DNA from: Gammaproteobacteria bacterium
Lineage (GTDB): Bacteria > Pseudomonadota > Gammaproteobacteria > Methylococcales > UBA2780
Assembly: GCA_003646305.1 (NCBI GenBank)
Contig: QNFJ01000051.1
Coordinates: 1 to 11,521 of the forward strand
Length of the DNA stretch: 11,521 nucleotides
Reading direction: 5' to 3'
The notes under the pieces were generated by a model, which saw only the letters and a program-made list of their open reading frames with translations, had not been told where the DNA came from and searched no databases. This document shows positions 1 to 6,535 of this stretch, one piece after another; positions within the stretch are counted from its first letter, which is position 1; every line of letters starts with the position of its first letter. A program made the translations under genes and the position numbers.

Positions 1-154
1 ATATTGCCGAGTTAGTAAGATCGATTTTGCAGTTTTGGTTGCAGATGTAAATGCTGATAATGTTGCGTAAAGTCTCGACAAAATCAGCATCTATATCATA
101 TTGATTCTTTCCCTTTACAGTAGCGCCGATGATATTCAGATCAACGGGCAGCAC
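1..154 (-). CDS. Possible 5' part of an unrecognised minus-strand gene (runs off the left edge)
   Basis: On the minus strand one frame is open from a stop near 267 to the window edge, about 88 codons. It contains no ATG; the best start I see is a GTG at 154-152, which gives 51 codons beginning M-L-P-V-D-L-N. There is no recognisable Shine-Dalgarno sequence before it and I do not recognise the protein. The amino-acid mix is unremarkable (D, N, I and T rich, two cysteines close together). If real, it would be divergent from the outer-membrane gene starting at 259. An open stretch of this length in moderate-GC DNA can arise by chance, so this is a weak call that depends on sequence to the left. 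Confidence 0.2.
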   Translation of the reverse strand, partial: MLPVDLNIIGATVKGKNQYDIDADFVETLRNIISIYICNQNCKIDLTNSAI

Positions 155-258
155 TTGTAAAATACGAGGGACTAGAATAGCTGATCTAATTTGGTGAAAC
201 AGAGATCGAAATAGAATTCCACTGATGATGGGTTGGGTATTATGTGCAGGTACATTGA
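1..258. other. Left-edge region upstream of the outer-membrane operon, no firm feature
   Basis: No plus-strand gene is supported: all three plus frames meet stops within the first few dozen codons. An 8-bp perfect inverted repeat, ATGCTGAT at 51-58 and ATCAGCAT at 83-90, could be an operator half-site pair, but its 24-base gap makes chance likely. I found no convincing -35/-10 pair for the gene at 259. The promoter of the two-gene operon is presumably here or just before the window. Confidence 0.3.
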
Positions 259-1458
259 ATGAGAATTAATTTTAAGGCAGCCAGCGGAGCGCTGCTTGCA
301 CTTGTAGTTACCTCCGTTGTGCATGCTGGTGAATGGGAGCCGCTCATAGGAGAAGACATTCTGCGCGATTACATCAGCGGTTTGACTGTCGAAAGACAAT
401 TGCCCGGTGGTGAAACGGCGACTGGTGAATATTATGCTGATGGCACCGGTCTTATTAGAGAATACGGCGGCAGTTTCCCAAGAACATGGACAATCAAAGG
501 GGATGATCAACTTTGTATTGCCTCAGATAATCGTACCCAGTGTTACGTCTACGAAAAGAATACCCGTTCCCCGGGGCTATATAGAGGTCGAGAGGTTTCT
601 TCTGAGATATGGATAGAATTTAAAGAAGCCGGTAAACGTGCCAGGCCGACTGGATCTGTAGATGAGGTTGGACCGGAAGGCGGCCCTGCAGTGGCATCAG
701 TGGATGACATTGCACGGGAACTGTCAAACCCTAATACTCCTATGGCCTCTCTTAATTTCAAATTACAGTTTCGTAGTTTTGAGGGCGATTTGCCTAATGC
801 CAATAATCAAAATAGTACAACCGTGCTATTTCAGCCATCACTACCTTTCCCCCTGGAAAATGGTGGCAGTATTCTTTTTCGCCCCGCCATTCCTTTGTTA
901 CTTGGCCAGCCTGTATTTAATGCTAACAAACTGGATTTTGAGGGTGAAACTGGGTTGGGTGATATTGCTTTTGATCTGGCCTACGCAAAAACCTCTGATG
1001 CTGGCATCTTGACTGCGTTTGGTGTTATTTCTTCTCTACCTACTGCAACTAACGGCTTGGGAAGTAAACGTTTTACACTGGGACCGGAATTTCTGATCGG
1101 TAAGTTAACCAGCAAATATGTACTAGGCGTCTTCCCCAATCACCAGTGGGATATCGGTGGTTCGGGTGATGCCGATATTAACCTCACCTCCATACAACTG
1201 TTTGGTACCTATTTGCCGGATGGAGGATGGAATATTGGCTCTGCCCCTGTCGTGACCTACGACCACATCACAGACCAATGGACAGTGCCGATAAACTTTC
1301 AGTTTGGTAAAACCATCGTGGCTGGAGGGCGTCCCTGGAAACTGGGTATTGAAGTGAATTATTATGTCGAACAGGCTGATGCTTTTGGGCCAGAATGGAT
1401 GATTGGTTTTAATGTCTCGCCAGTGGTCAAAAATGGACTGGTGGGCTGGTTTAAATAG
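259..1458 (+). CDS. Exported two-domain protein: small N-terminal domain fused to a predicted outer-membrane beta-barrel ('transporter'/neuromedin U-like)
   Basis: The 399-residue product begins with a clear Sec signal peptide: R2 and K6, a hydrophobic core at about 10-21, and a probable cleavage after A23 (V-H-A|G-E). Residues about 24-105 look like a compact periplasmic beta domain, with the run G-E-Y-Y-A-D-G-T-G and two cysteines, C86 and C95, that could form a disulfide; the pattern resembles DUF995-like domains, a tentative match. A linker rich in G, P, E and V (about 125-150) leads to residues about 155-399, which contain alternating aromatic/hydrophobic strands and short turns typical of an outer-membrane barrel. 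The E-L-S-N-P entry motif near 155 is familiar from the family misannotated as 'neuromedin U' or 'transporter'. Substrate unknown. GCAGG at 246-250 is a fair ribosome site for the ATG. The porin gene follows after 24 bases. The barrel call is fairly secure; the N-domain identity is not. Confidence 0.82.
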   Translation: MRINFKAASGALLALVVTSVVHAGEWEPLIGEDILRDYISGLTVERQLPGGETATGEYYADGTGLIREYGGSFPRTWTIKGDDQLCIASDNRTQCYVYEKNTRSPGLYRGREVSSEIWIEFKEAGKRARPTGSVDEVGPEGGPAVASVDDIARELSNPNTPMASLNFKLQFRSFEGDLPNANNQNSTTVLFQPSLPFPLENGGSILFRPAIPLLLGQPVFNANKLDFEGETGLGDIAFDLAYAKTSDAGILTAFGVISSLPTATNGLGSKRFTLGPEFLIGKLTSKYVLGVFPNHQWDIGGSGDADINLTSIQLFGTYLPDGGWNIGSAPVVTYDHITDQWTVPINFQFGKTIVAGGRPWKLGIEVNYYVEQADAFGPEWMIGFNVSPVVKNGLVGWFK

Positions 1459-1472
1459 CTCTGAGAATTAAC

Positions 1473-1478
1473 AGGTGA
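1473..1478 (+). promoter_or_regulatory. Ribosome binding site of the OprB-type porin gene
   Basis: AGGTGA lies 4 bases before the ATG at 1483 and fixes that start. It sits in the 24-base gap after the upstream gene's stop, with no room for a terminator, which supports cotranscription of the two outer-membrane genes. Confidence 0.7.
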
Positions 1479-1482
1479 AAAA

Positions 1483-2715
1483 ATGGTGAACCAAAAACTC
1501 TCGGGCCTGCTGAGTTTGTGCCTAGTAGTCTCCACCCCTCTAATGGCTAAAAATTTTGGAGGGCCGGATGCTGTGGAAAACCAGATTGGCGGTGATGCCA
1601 GGCCAAAGAGTGCTTTCGTAAAGGAGCGCATACTTGATCCCTGGTTTAAATGGAAAGAGGTTTTACAGAAGGACAACGGGTTGAGCTTTGGTATTGACTA
1701 TACCGGCGTCTATCTGGGTGCCAGTGATAGCCTCGCCGATGACTCTGCATCTGGCGGCATGGTCCGGTTCTTCGGTTCCTGGGACCTGGTTGGACGTGGC
1801 ACCAAAAATACGGGTGCTTTCGTTTGGAAAGTCGAGCACAGACATGCCTATGGTGACAATGCACCCAGTGAATTTGGTCTTGGCTCGCTAGGTTATGTAG
1901 GCTTTATGGCGCCACCGTGGAGTGACCAGGGATCCCGCGTCACCAATTTCTATTGGAGACAGCGCTTCGACGATGGCAAAAGTACCGTTATCGGTGGTTA
2001 TATTGATATTACCGACTACGCAGACACTTTTGTCGGTGGCACCCCCTGGACGGCATTTGCCAATCTGGCTTTCAGTACTGGCTCTGCGAGTATGTTTTTG
2101 CCCAACGATGCAACGCTGGGTGTTGCTGCGGCAACCATGATCACCGATAACCTTTACATCATCGGCGGCATCACCAATGCCTACGCGGATTCCGCGAGCC
2201 CCTTCAAAGACAGTTTTGATCGCTTTTTTGATGATAATGAATACTTCACCAGTGTGGAAATTGGTTGGACAGAGGGACAGGATAAGATCTTCCTCGATAA
2301 TACCCACCTGACTTTCTGGCACGTTGATGACAGTGTAGAGGCCGGCGCAGTGGAAGGTTGGGGGGTCGCTTTCTCGCATGTAAGTTATCTAAATGACAAA
2401 TGGATGCCGTTCCTGAGAGGTGGTTATGCTGATGATGGTGGCAGCCTTCTACAAAAATCGGTGAGTGCGGGAATTCTCTACCAGAAAGACCCCGGTGCGA
2501 ATTTATTTGGGATGGGTTTGAACTGGGGTGAAGTTAATGAGACATCGTTTTCCTCTGGGCTGGATGACCAGCTAACTTTCGAGACTTTTTTCCGCTTCCA
2601 GCTAACCCAGCAAATTGCACTGACTCCAAGTATCGAGTATATACATAACCCAGCGTTGAACCCTGACGATAATTCCTTATGGGTTTTTGGATTGCGTGCG
2701 AGATTGGCGCTTTGA
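1483..2715 (+). CDS. OprB-family carbohydrate-selective-type porin
   Basis: The 410-residue protein has a signal peptide (K5, hydrophobic core about 6-18, cleavage probably after A22 in P-L-M-A|K). Near residues 48-70 it has the family's opening pattern: D-P-W-F-K-W, a stretch about the length of a helix, then G-L-S-F-G-I-D-Y-T. The middle is rich in aromatic-ended strands and acidic loops. The end matches the OprB (PF04966) signature: a strand with L-T-P-S-I-E-Y-I-H-N-P, a short N-P-D-D loop, and a last strand L-R-A-R-L-A-L. The protein is near full length for the family, so it is probably intact. OprB porins form outer-membrane channels for sugars and other small solutes; the specificity of this one cannot be read from sequence, and no sugar-transport or catabolic genes adjoin it. 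It is second in a two-gene unit with the barrel protein upstream. Confidence 0.87.
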   Translation: MVNQKLSGLLSLCLVVSTPLMAKNFGGPDAVENQIGGDARPKSAFVKERILDPWFKWKEVLQKDNGLSFGIDYTGVYLGASDSLADDSASGGMVRFFGSWDLVGRGTKNTGAFVWKVEHRHAYGDNAPSEFGLGSLGYVGFMAPPWSDQGSRVTNFYWRQRFDDGKSTVIGGYIDITDYADTFVGGTPWTAFANLAFSTGSASMFLPNDATLGVAAATMITDNLYIIGGITNAYADSASPFKDSFDRFFDDNEYFTSVEIGWTEGQDKIFLDNTHLTFWHVDDSVEAGAVEGWGVAFSHVSYLNDKWMPFLRGGYADDGGSLLQKSVSAGILYQKDPGANLFGMGLNWGEVNETSFSSGLDDQLTFETFFRFQLTQQIALTPSIEYIHNPALNPDDNSLWVFGLRARLAL

Positions 2716-3109
2716 TTGCGTAGAAGTAAAAAAACTCACCTCTATTTTACTGTTCCTCTTCTCATCGTTCGAGATCCAAGCGACCGTGCTCGTGAAGCAT
2801 TGGTTTTGAGCCGTCTGCTTTATCCCGCTCACCGACAGAAGTGGTAGATACAGGCAAAGGTTACTCACTGTCTCAGAAAATGCTCGGTAAAGTATGTGGT
2901 GTTTGAATGGGCTCCTCCAGGTACTTGCCGTGAGCCTAAAATGGCCGCTATTGGGCCAGAGAATACAACAGGCCGCACTGTTTGTTCGTCGTACACATCG
3001 CGCCAGAAGGGGAATGGATTTTGCGTCCGAAGATCATGTCTAGCTATTTGAGGGAATGTTGTGTAGCCAGGGATGAGCTTGCGAGGTTGTGGTGAAGCGG
3101 CATGGGTGC
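2716..3109. other. Non-coding stretch of about 390 bases between the porin gene and the tRNA-Lys relic
   Basis: No open frame here has a sensible start, ribosome site and composition. Two small hairpins stand side by side: GGCTC at 2910-2914 with GAGCC at 2932-2936, and TGGCC at 2942-2946 with GGCCA at 2954-2958 (7-base loop). Neither is followed by a T-run, so they are not ordinary terminators. An A/T-rich inverted repeat, AGTAAAA at 2725-2731 with TTTTACT at 2745-2751, lies just after the porin stop and is too weak for a confident terminator. The region may be decayed sequence, fitting the tRNA relic at its right end. Confidence 0.4.
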
Positions 3110-3167
3110 AGGTCGCCTAGCACTTTTAATACGATGGTTGAGCGTTCGAGCCGTTTACGACCGGCCA
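3110..3167 (+). pseudogene. Decayed tRNA-Lys(UUU) relic lacking most of the D-arm
   Basis: Reading from the anticodon loop to the 3' end, the segment aligns without gaps to a typical gammaproteobacterial tRNA-Lys recalled from memory, with about 35 of 46 positions identical. Visible parts are the anticodon loop CTTTTAA (anticodon TTT) at 3123-3129, a 5-base variable loop TGGTT, a T-arm of stem GAGCG and CGTTT around the loop TTCGAGC, and the acceptor strand CGACC, ending in CCA at 3165-3167. The 5' acceptor strand GGTCG at 3111-3115 still pairs with CGACC at 3158-3162. Next comes CCTAGC, where an intact gene has TTAGC, and then about 19 bases of D-arm are missing. The anticodon stem also has mismatches (only three of five pairs form), and acceptor pairs 1-72 and 7-66 are lost. 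Bacterial tRNAs are not known to work without a D-arm, so I call it a pseudogene. The terminator 34 bases downstream is typical of a tRNA transcription unit. Confidence 0.68.
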
Positions 3168-3200
3168 TAGATTCACTGAGTTATCTATCAGGATTTAGTT

Positions 3201-3230
3201 AAAAAAACCAGCTAAAAAGCTGGTTTTTTT
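3201..3230 (+). terminator. Strong intrinsic terminator downstream of the tRNA-Lys relic
   Basis: Positions 3201-3213 and 3218-3230 are perfect inverted repeats around an AAAA loop. The core ACCAGCT/AGCTGGT is preceded by a run of seven A and followed by a run of seven T. It fits a rho-independent terminator on the plus strand and, by symmetry, could also work on the minus strand. It insulates the chemotaxis genes from transcription through the relic and the porin operon. Confidence 0.9.
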
Positions 3231-3371
3231 GTGCCATAAGCAGGCTCGACTACCTGGTCTGTCGTTATTAAAACTTCCTGCCTGTTCGCTTGAGCGTGAT
3301 GGTTTAAAAGGGTTTTCTTTAAGCTCTGTGATCTGTTGGCCCATTAGGCAGCTAAATCTCTTCCAGGGACC

Positions 3372-3398
3372 TTCAAATTTTTTAACAGCTGCTATATT
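3372..3398 (+). promoter_or_regulatory. Candidate extended -10 promoter for the MCP-cheV operon
   Basis: TGC-TATATT (3390-3398) is a good extended -10 element. TTCAAA at 3372-3377 is a four-of-six -35 match, but with a short 15-base spacer. The predicted transcript start would be near 3405, about 35 bases before the MCP start codon. It lies between the strong terminator and the first chemotaxis gene, where a promoter is needed. I did not find a clear flagellar sigma-28 element, so the housekeeping-type assignment is tentative. Confidence 0.4.
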
Positions 3399-3438
3399 TA
3401 TGGCAAGACGTATTTAGCCAAATATTGGGAGCCATGAT

Positions 3439-5463
3439 ATGAACGGTTTATTGAAGCCTGCTGTCGCATTGATGAGTCAGCTTAGTTATCCACGTAAAAT
3501 GATTGTTATTTCCTTGCTCTTTATGGTGCCGCTTGTTGTTGTCTCGTACCTTTTGGTAGGAGAGTTAGGTGGCAAAATTGAATCGACAGAAAAAGAGCAG
3601 CGGGGGTTGGAATATATCAAGACCGTACGCCAGATTTATCAGCACTTTCCGCAGCATCGAGGTATGACAAACGCTTACCTAAACGGCGCGTCAGTATTTA
3701 GAGAGAAGATTTTGGCCAAAAGAGAGGCGATAAAATCAGATATTGCAGCGATTGATGAAATTGATGACCGTTATGGTGATGAGTTTGGGGCGCATGAGCG
3801 ATGGGCGTCTATTAAATCGGAGTGGGCAAGTTTGGAGCAGCGTGCCTTTGACGGAGCTGCTGCAGCTATTTTTGCTAGCCACACTGTATTAATTTCGAAT
3901 GTTTACGCGCTTTTTGAGCAGGTAAGCAACCAGTCTGGGTTGGTTCTGGATCCAAATATTAATACCTCTTTTATCATGGATGCGATTGTCTACCGTATTC
4001 CTCTGGCGACAGAAAATTTGGGACAATCTAGAGGAATGGGTTCTGGTGTTGCGGCGCGTGGTTCGGTCACGTTGAAGCAGCGTGTGAAGCTGGGGATGAT
4101 GCTAGCGAATATTGATTCAAATTTTGGTTCAGCTGAAGAGAGTATGAAAATTGCGTTTAGAGAAAATGAGGGTCTGGAAGGTGAACTAGGCTCGATGCTG
4201 GTGGAGGCGAAAAGTGCAACCGCTGGCTTTGCTGGTATGGTTAAAAAGAAGATTCTGGAAGCTGAGTTTATAAATGCCGAATCAGATGCCATTTTTGCGG
4301 CTGGCACGGCGGCAATTAAAGCGAGTTACAAGCTTTACGATGCCATGGTGCCCGCACTGGACAACTTATTTGAAGAGAGAATAGGGCAGTTAGCTTCTAC
4401 TCGGAACAGTTTATTGATCGTAATTTTTTTAAGCATTACTTTGGTTGCTTACCTGTTCTTAGGCTTTTATTTCGCAGTCGTTAATGCAATTCAGTCGCTG
4501 GATCGCTCTGTTAGTAAGATTGCAGGGGGGGATTTGACGGTAAAAGTGGATAGTGGCACTAAAGATGAATTGAGTAATATTGCTGAAGCCCTGAATGGCA
4601 TGGTTTCTCATTTGCGCGGTACAGTGACTCGGTTGGGTGATCACGCATCACTACTGGCATCGGCATCGACTGAGCTATCTGCAACGACGGAGCAATCAAA
4701 AAATGGTGCGCAGGATCAGCAAAAGCAGACCGAACAAATTGCGACAGCGATGAATCAGATGTCCATAACCATTAGGGATATTGCTGCCAATGCTGAAACG
4801 GTCTCATCAGACGCACATAAAGCTGATCATGAGGCAAGCACAGGTGGAGAGGTTATTCGCAAAACAATTGTTGCGATTGAGAATTTGGCTGCGGAAGTGG
4901 GCAGTTCTGCAACAGTAATTCATGAGCTTGAGAAGAATAGTAACGATATCGGCTCGGTTCTGGATGTTATTCGTAGCATTGCCGATCAGACTAACCTGCT
5001 TGCCTTGAATGCAGCGATTGAAGCGGCGAGAGCGGGCGAGCATGGTCGAGGGTTTGCTGTGGTGGCCGATGAGGTCCGTACTCTGGCGGGCCGCACGCAG
5101 GAGTCAACGGCGCAGATTCAGGAGATGGTGGAAAGCTTACAGGGACATACTAAAGAGGCTGTTGATGTAATGGAGTCCAATAAGCATCACGCTGAAGAGA
5201 TGGCGGGCCAGGCGGTGGGTGCTAAATCATCAATCGATAGGATCGTCGATACAGTTGGCCACATTATGGATATGACTACGCAGGTAGCGAGCGCCTCTGA
5301 AGAGCAGAGTGTGGTAGCAAAAGAGATTGACCGTAATGTTTTGCAGGTGACAGATGTGGCGCACGCCAGTGTTGCTGCCTCTGGAGAAATTGCGATAGCG
5401 AGCGAAGAGTTGGCGCGGCTGGCAACCGAACTGCAAGGTGAAGTCGCTCACTTCAAAACATAA
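3439..5463 (+). CDS. Methyl-accepting chemotaxis protein with a large periplasmic sensor domain
   Basis: This 674-residue receptor has TM1 at about 21-41, a mostly helical periplasmic domain at about 42-324, TM2 at about 325-348, a HAMP domain at about 346-400 (G-G-D-L-T near 363-367) and a cytoplasmic signalling domain to the end. The highly conserved hairpin tip, which contacts CheA and CheW, is at about 512-552 (I-E-A-A-R-A-G-E at 527-534, G-R-G-F-A-V-V-A at 536-543). The roughly 280-residue sensor is about twice a simple four-helix bundle. Its first part (V-R-Q-I-Y-Q-H-F-P-Q-H-R-G, near 67-79) recalls nitrate/nitrite-sensing (NIT)-type helices, and its length would also fit a helical bimodular domain; the ligand is unknown. 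There is no C-terminal NWETF-like tether for CheR. GGGAG at 3427-3431 sets the start; the nearby ATG at 3434 hits a stop at once. A run of seven G at 4525-4531 lies in the HAMP coding sequence. cheV follows after 51 bases. Confidence 0.95.
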   Translation: MNGLLKPAVALMSQLSYPRKMIVISLLFMVPLVVVSYLLVGELGGKIESTEKEQRGLEYIKTVRQIYQHFPQHRGMTNAYLNGASVFREKILAKREAIKSDIAAIDEIDDRYGDEFGAHERWASIKSEWASLEQRAFDGAAAAIFASHTVLISNVYALFEQVSNQSGLVLDPNINTSFIMDAIVYRIPLATENLGQSRGMGSGVAARGSVTLKQRVKLGMMLANIDSNFGSAEESMKIAFRENEGLEGELGSMLVEAKSATAGFAGMVKKKILEAEFINAESDAIFAAGTAAIKASYKLYDAMVPALDNLFEERIGQLASTRNSLLIVIFLSITLVAYLFLGFYFAVVNAIQSLDRSVSKIAGGDLTVKVDSGTKDELSNIAEALNGMVSHLRGTVTRLGDHASLLASASTELSATTEQSKNGAQDQQKQTEQIATAMNQMSITIRDIAANAETVSSDAHKADHEASTGGEVIRKTIVAIENLAAEVGSSATVIHELEKNSNDIGSVLDVIRSIADQTNLLALNAAIEAARAGEHGRGFAVVADEVRTLAGRTQESTAQIQEMVESLQGHTKEAVDVMESNKHHAEEMAGQAVGAKSSIDRIVDTVGHIMDMTTQVASASEEQSVVAKEIDRNVLQVTDVAHASVAASGEIAIASEELARLATELQGEVAHFKT

Positions 5464-5514
5464 GAGATGAAGGGCTGCTGTAATCGGTAGCAACAAGTGA
5501 ATCAGGAGAAATAG

Positions 5515-6459
5515 ATGTCGAGCTTTATAAATTCAGTAGATGAAAGAACCTCTCTCGCGGGGACGAACAAACTGGAGGTGTTACTGTTTAGTTTGGGTGA
5601 AGAGGAAAAAAGCGGACGGCAGGAGGTCTATGGGATCAATGTTTTTAAGGTGCGTGAGGTGATGCATGTACCGCAAATTACACACGCGCCTGATATGCCG
5701 GATTCAGTTGAAGGAATGGTTAGTCTTCGAGGTGTGATGGTTCCGGTTATCAATCTACAGAAATTTTGTGGTATTGAGGCTAAAGCCCCTCCTAATATCT
5801 TGATGATTACGGAATATAACAAGCATGTTCAGGGCTTTCTGGTTGATTCTGTTGATATGATTGAGCGTTTGAGCTGGAGTGATGTGAAGGCGCCCCCTCA
5901 GATGCTGGCAAGCCGCTTAGGTGGGCTGGTGACTGCGGTGACAGAGCTAAAGGATAAACGCCTCTGTATGATAATGGACGTCGAGAAGGTGCTGGCGGAA
6001 ACAGCCTGCTTTTACGAGGACGATAATATTTTCGAAGGGATTAATCAGCATGATGAAAAGAATATAACAGTTCTGTATGCAGATGATTCTAGTGTGGCGC
6101 GCGGGCAGATAAAAAAGACGCTTGAGCATATGAAGGTCAGGCAACTCAGTGCCATTAATGGTGCAGTTGCCTGGAAAATGTTGAGAGATATCGCTTCTCA
6201 GTGCGAGGTGGATGGTAGGGATATTAAAGAGCGTATCAGCCTTATTCTGACTGATGTTGAGATGCCAGAAATGGATGGTTATGTTTTGACTCAAAAGATT
6301 AAGGCAGACTCTCGTTTTGATGGTATCCCTGTTGTGATGCACTCATCTTTGACTGCTGATGCGAACCAGGCATTGGGGGCGCATGTTGGTGCTGATGCCT
6401 ATGTTCCGAAGTTCCAGCCGCATGAATTGGCTAAAACGCTGGAGAGCCTTTTCAAATAA
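5515..6459 (+). CDS. cheV: CheV-type chemotaxis coupling protein (CheW domain plus receiver domain)
   Basis: The 314-residue protein has a CheW-like domain at about 19-165 (Y-G-I-N-V-F-K-V-R-E-V-M, then S-V-E-G-M-V-S-L-R-G-V-M-V-P-V-I-N-L). A receiver domain follows at about 183-314 with all key residues: acidic pair D190/D191, phosphoacceptor D247 in L-T-D-V-E-M-P, switch Ser277 in M-H-S-S-L and K299 in P-K-F. This is the standard CheV layout and length. CheV couples MCPs to the CheA kinase in the cytoplasm through its CheW domain, and phosphorylation of its receiver by CheA adjusts that coupling, serving adaptation or acting as a phosphate sink. AGGAGA at 5504-5509 precedes the ATG by 5 bases. 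It lies 51 bases after the MCP in the same direction, so the two are probably cotranscribed and may work as a dedicated pair. No other che gene is in the window. Confidence 0.95.
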   Translation: MSSFINSVDERTSLAGTNKLEVLLFSLGEEEKSGRQEVYGINVFKVREVMHVPQITHAPDMPDSVEGMVSLRGVMVPVINLQKFCGIEAKAPPNILMITEYNKHVQGFLVDSVDMIERLSWSDVKAPPQMLASRLGGLVTAVTELKDKRLCMIMDVEKVLAETACFYEDDNIFEGINQHDEKNITVLYADDSSVARGQIKKTLEHMKVRQLSAINGAVAWKMLRDIASQCEVDGRDIKERISLILTDVEMPEMDGYVLTQKIKADSRFDGIPVVMHSSLTADANQALGAHVGADAYVPKFQPHELAKTLESLFK

Positions 6460-6535
6460 AGAAAGGGCCATGCAGCAAGGTGGGTGCGAGCTTTCTTAGG
6501 CGCTGTGGCACGCAACACGGATTCTTATTAGAGCA

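Noticed and set aside
51..90. 8-bp inverted repeat ATGCTGAT/ATCAGCAT as an operator
   Set aside because: The arms are 24 bases apart and such pairs arise by chance; without conservation data I mention it only in the left-edge entry.
172..510. Minus-strand open frame of 112 codons opposite the start of the first outer-membrane gene
   Set aside because: Most of it lies antisense to a well-supported coding region with a signal peptide; the composition looks like a shadow and no ribosome site is visible.
1888..2379. Minus-strand open frame of 163 codons inside the porin gene
   Set aside because: It is fully antisense to the OprB-family coding region, whose frame, signal peptide and C-terminal signature are clear.
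2716..3200. tmRNA or another structured RNA covering the whole gap before the terminator
   Set aside because: No tag-peptide reading frame or matching 5' tRNA-like half was found; the tRNA features at the right end fit a shortened tRNA-Lys, including its anticodon loop, which tmRNA lacks.
3229..3417. Plus-strand open frame of 62 codons between the terminator and the MCP gene
   Set aside because: Its start lies at the end of the terminator's T-run, it has no ribosome site, the product resembles nothing I know, and it overlaps the likely MCP promoter.
6459..6497. Hairpin AAGAAAG/CTTTCTT as a terminator for cheV
   Set aside because: The stem is A/T-rich, the loop is 25 bases and no T-run follows, so it is not convincing.
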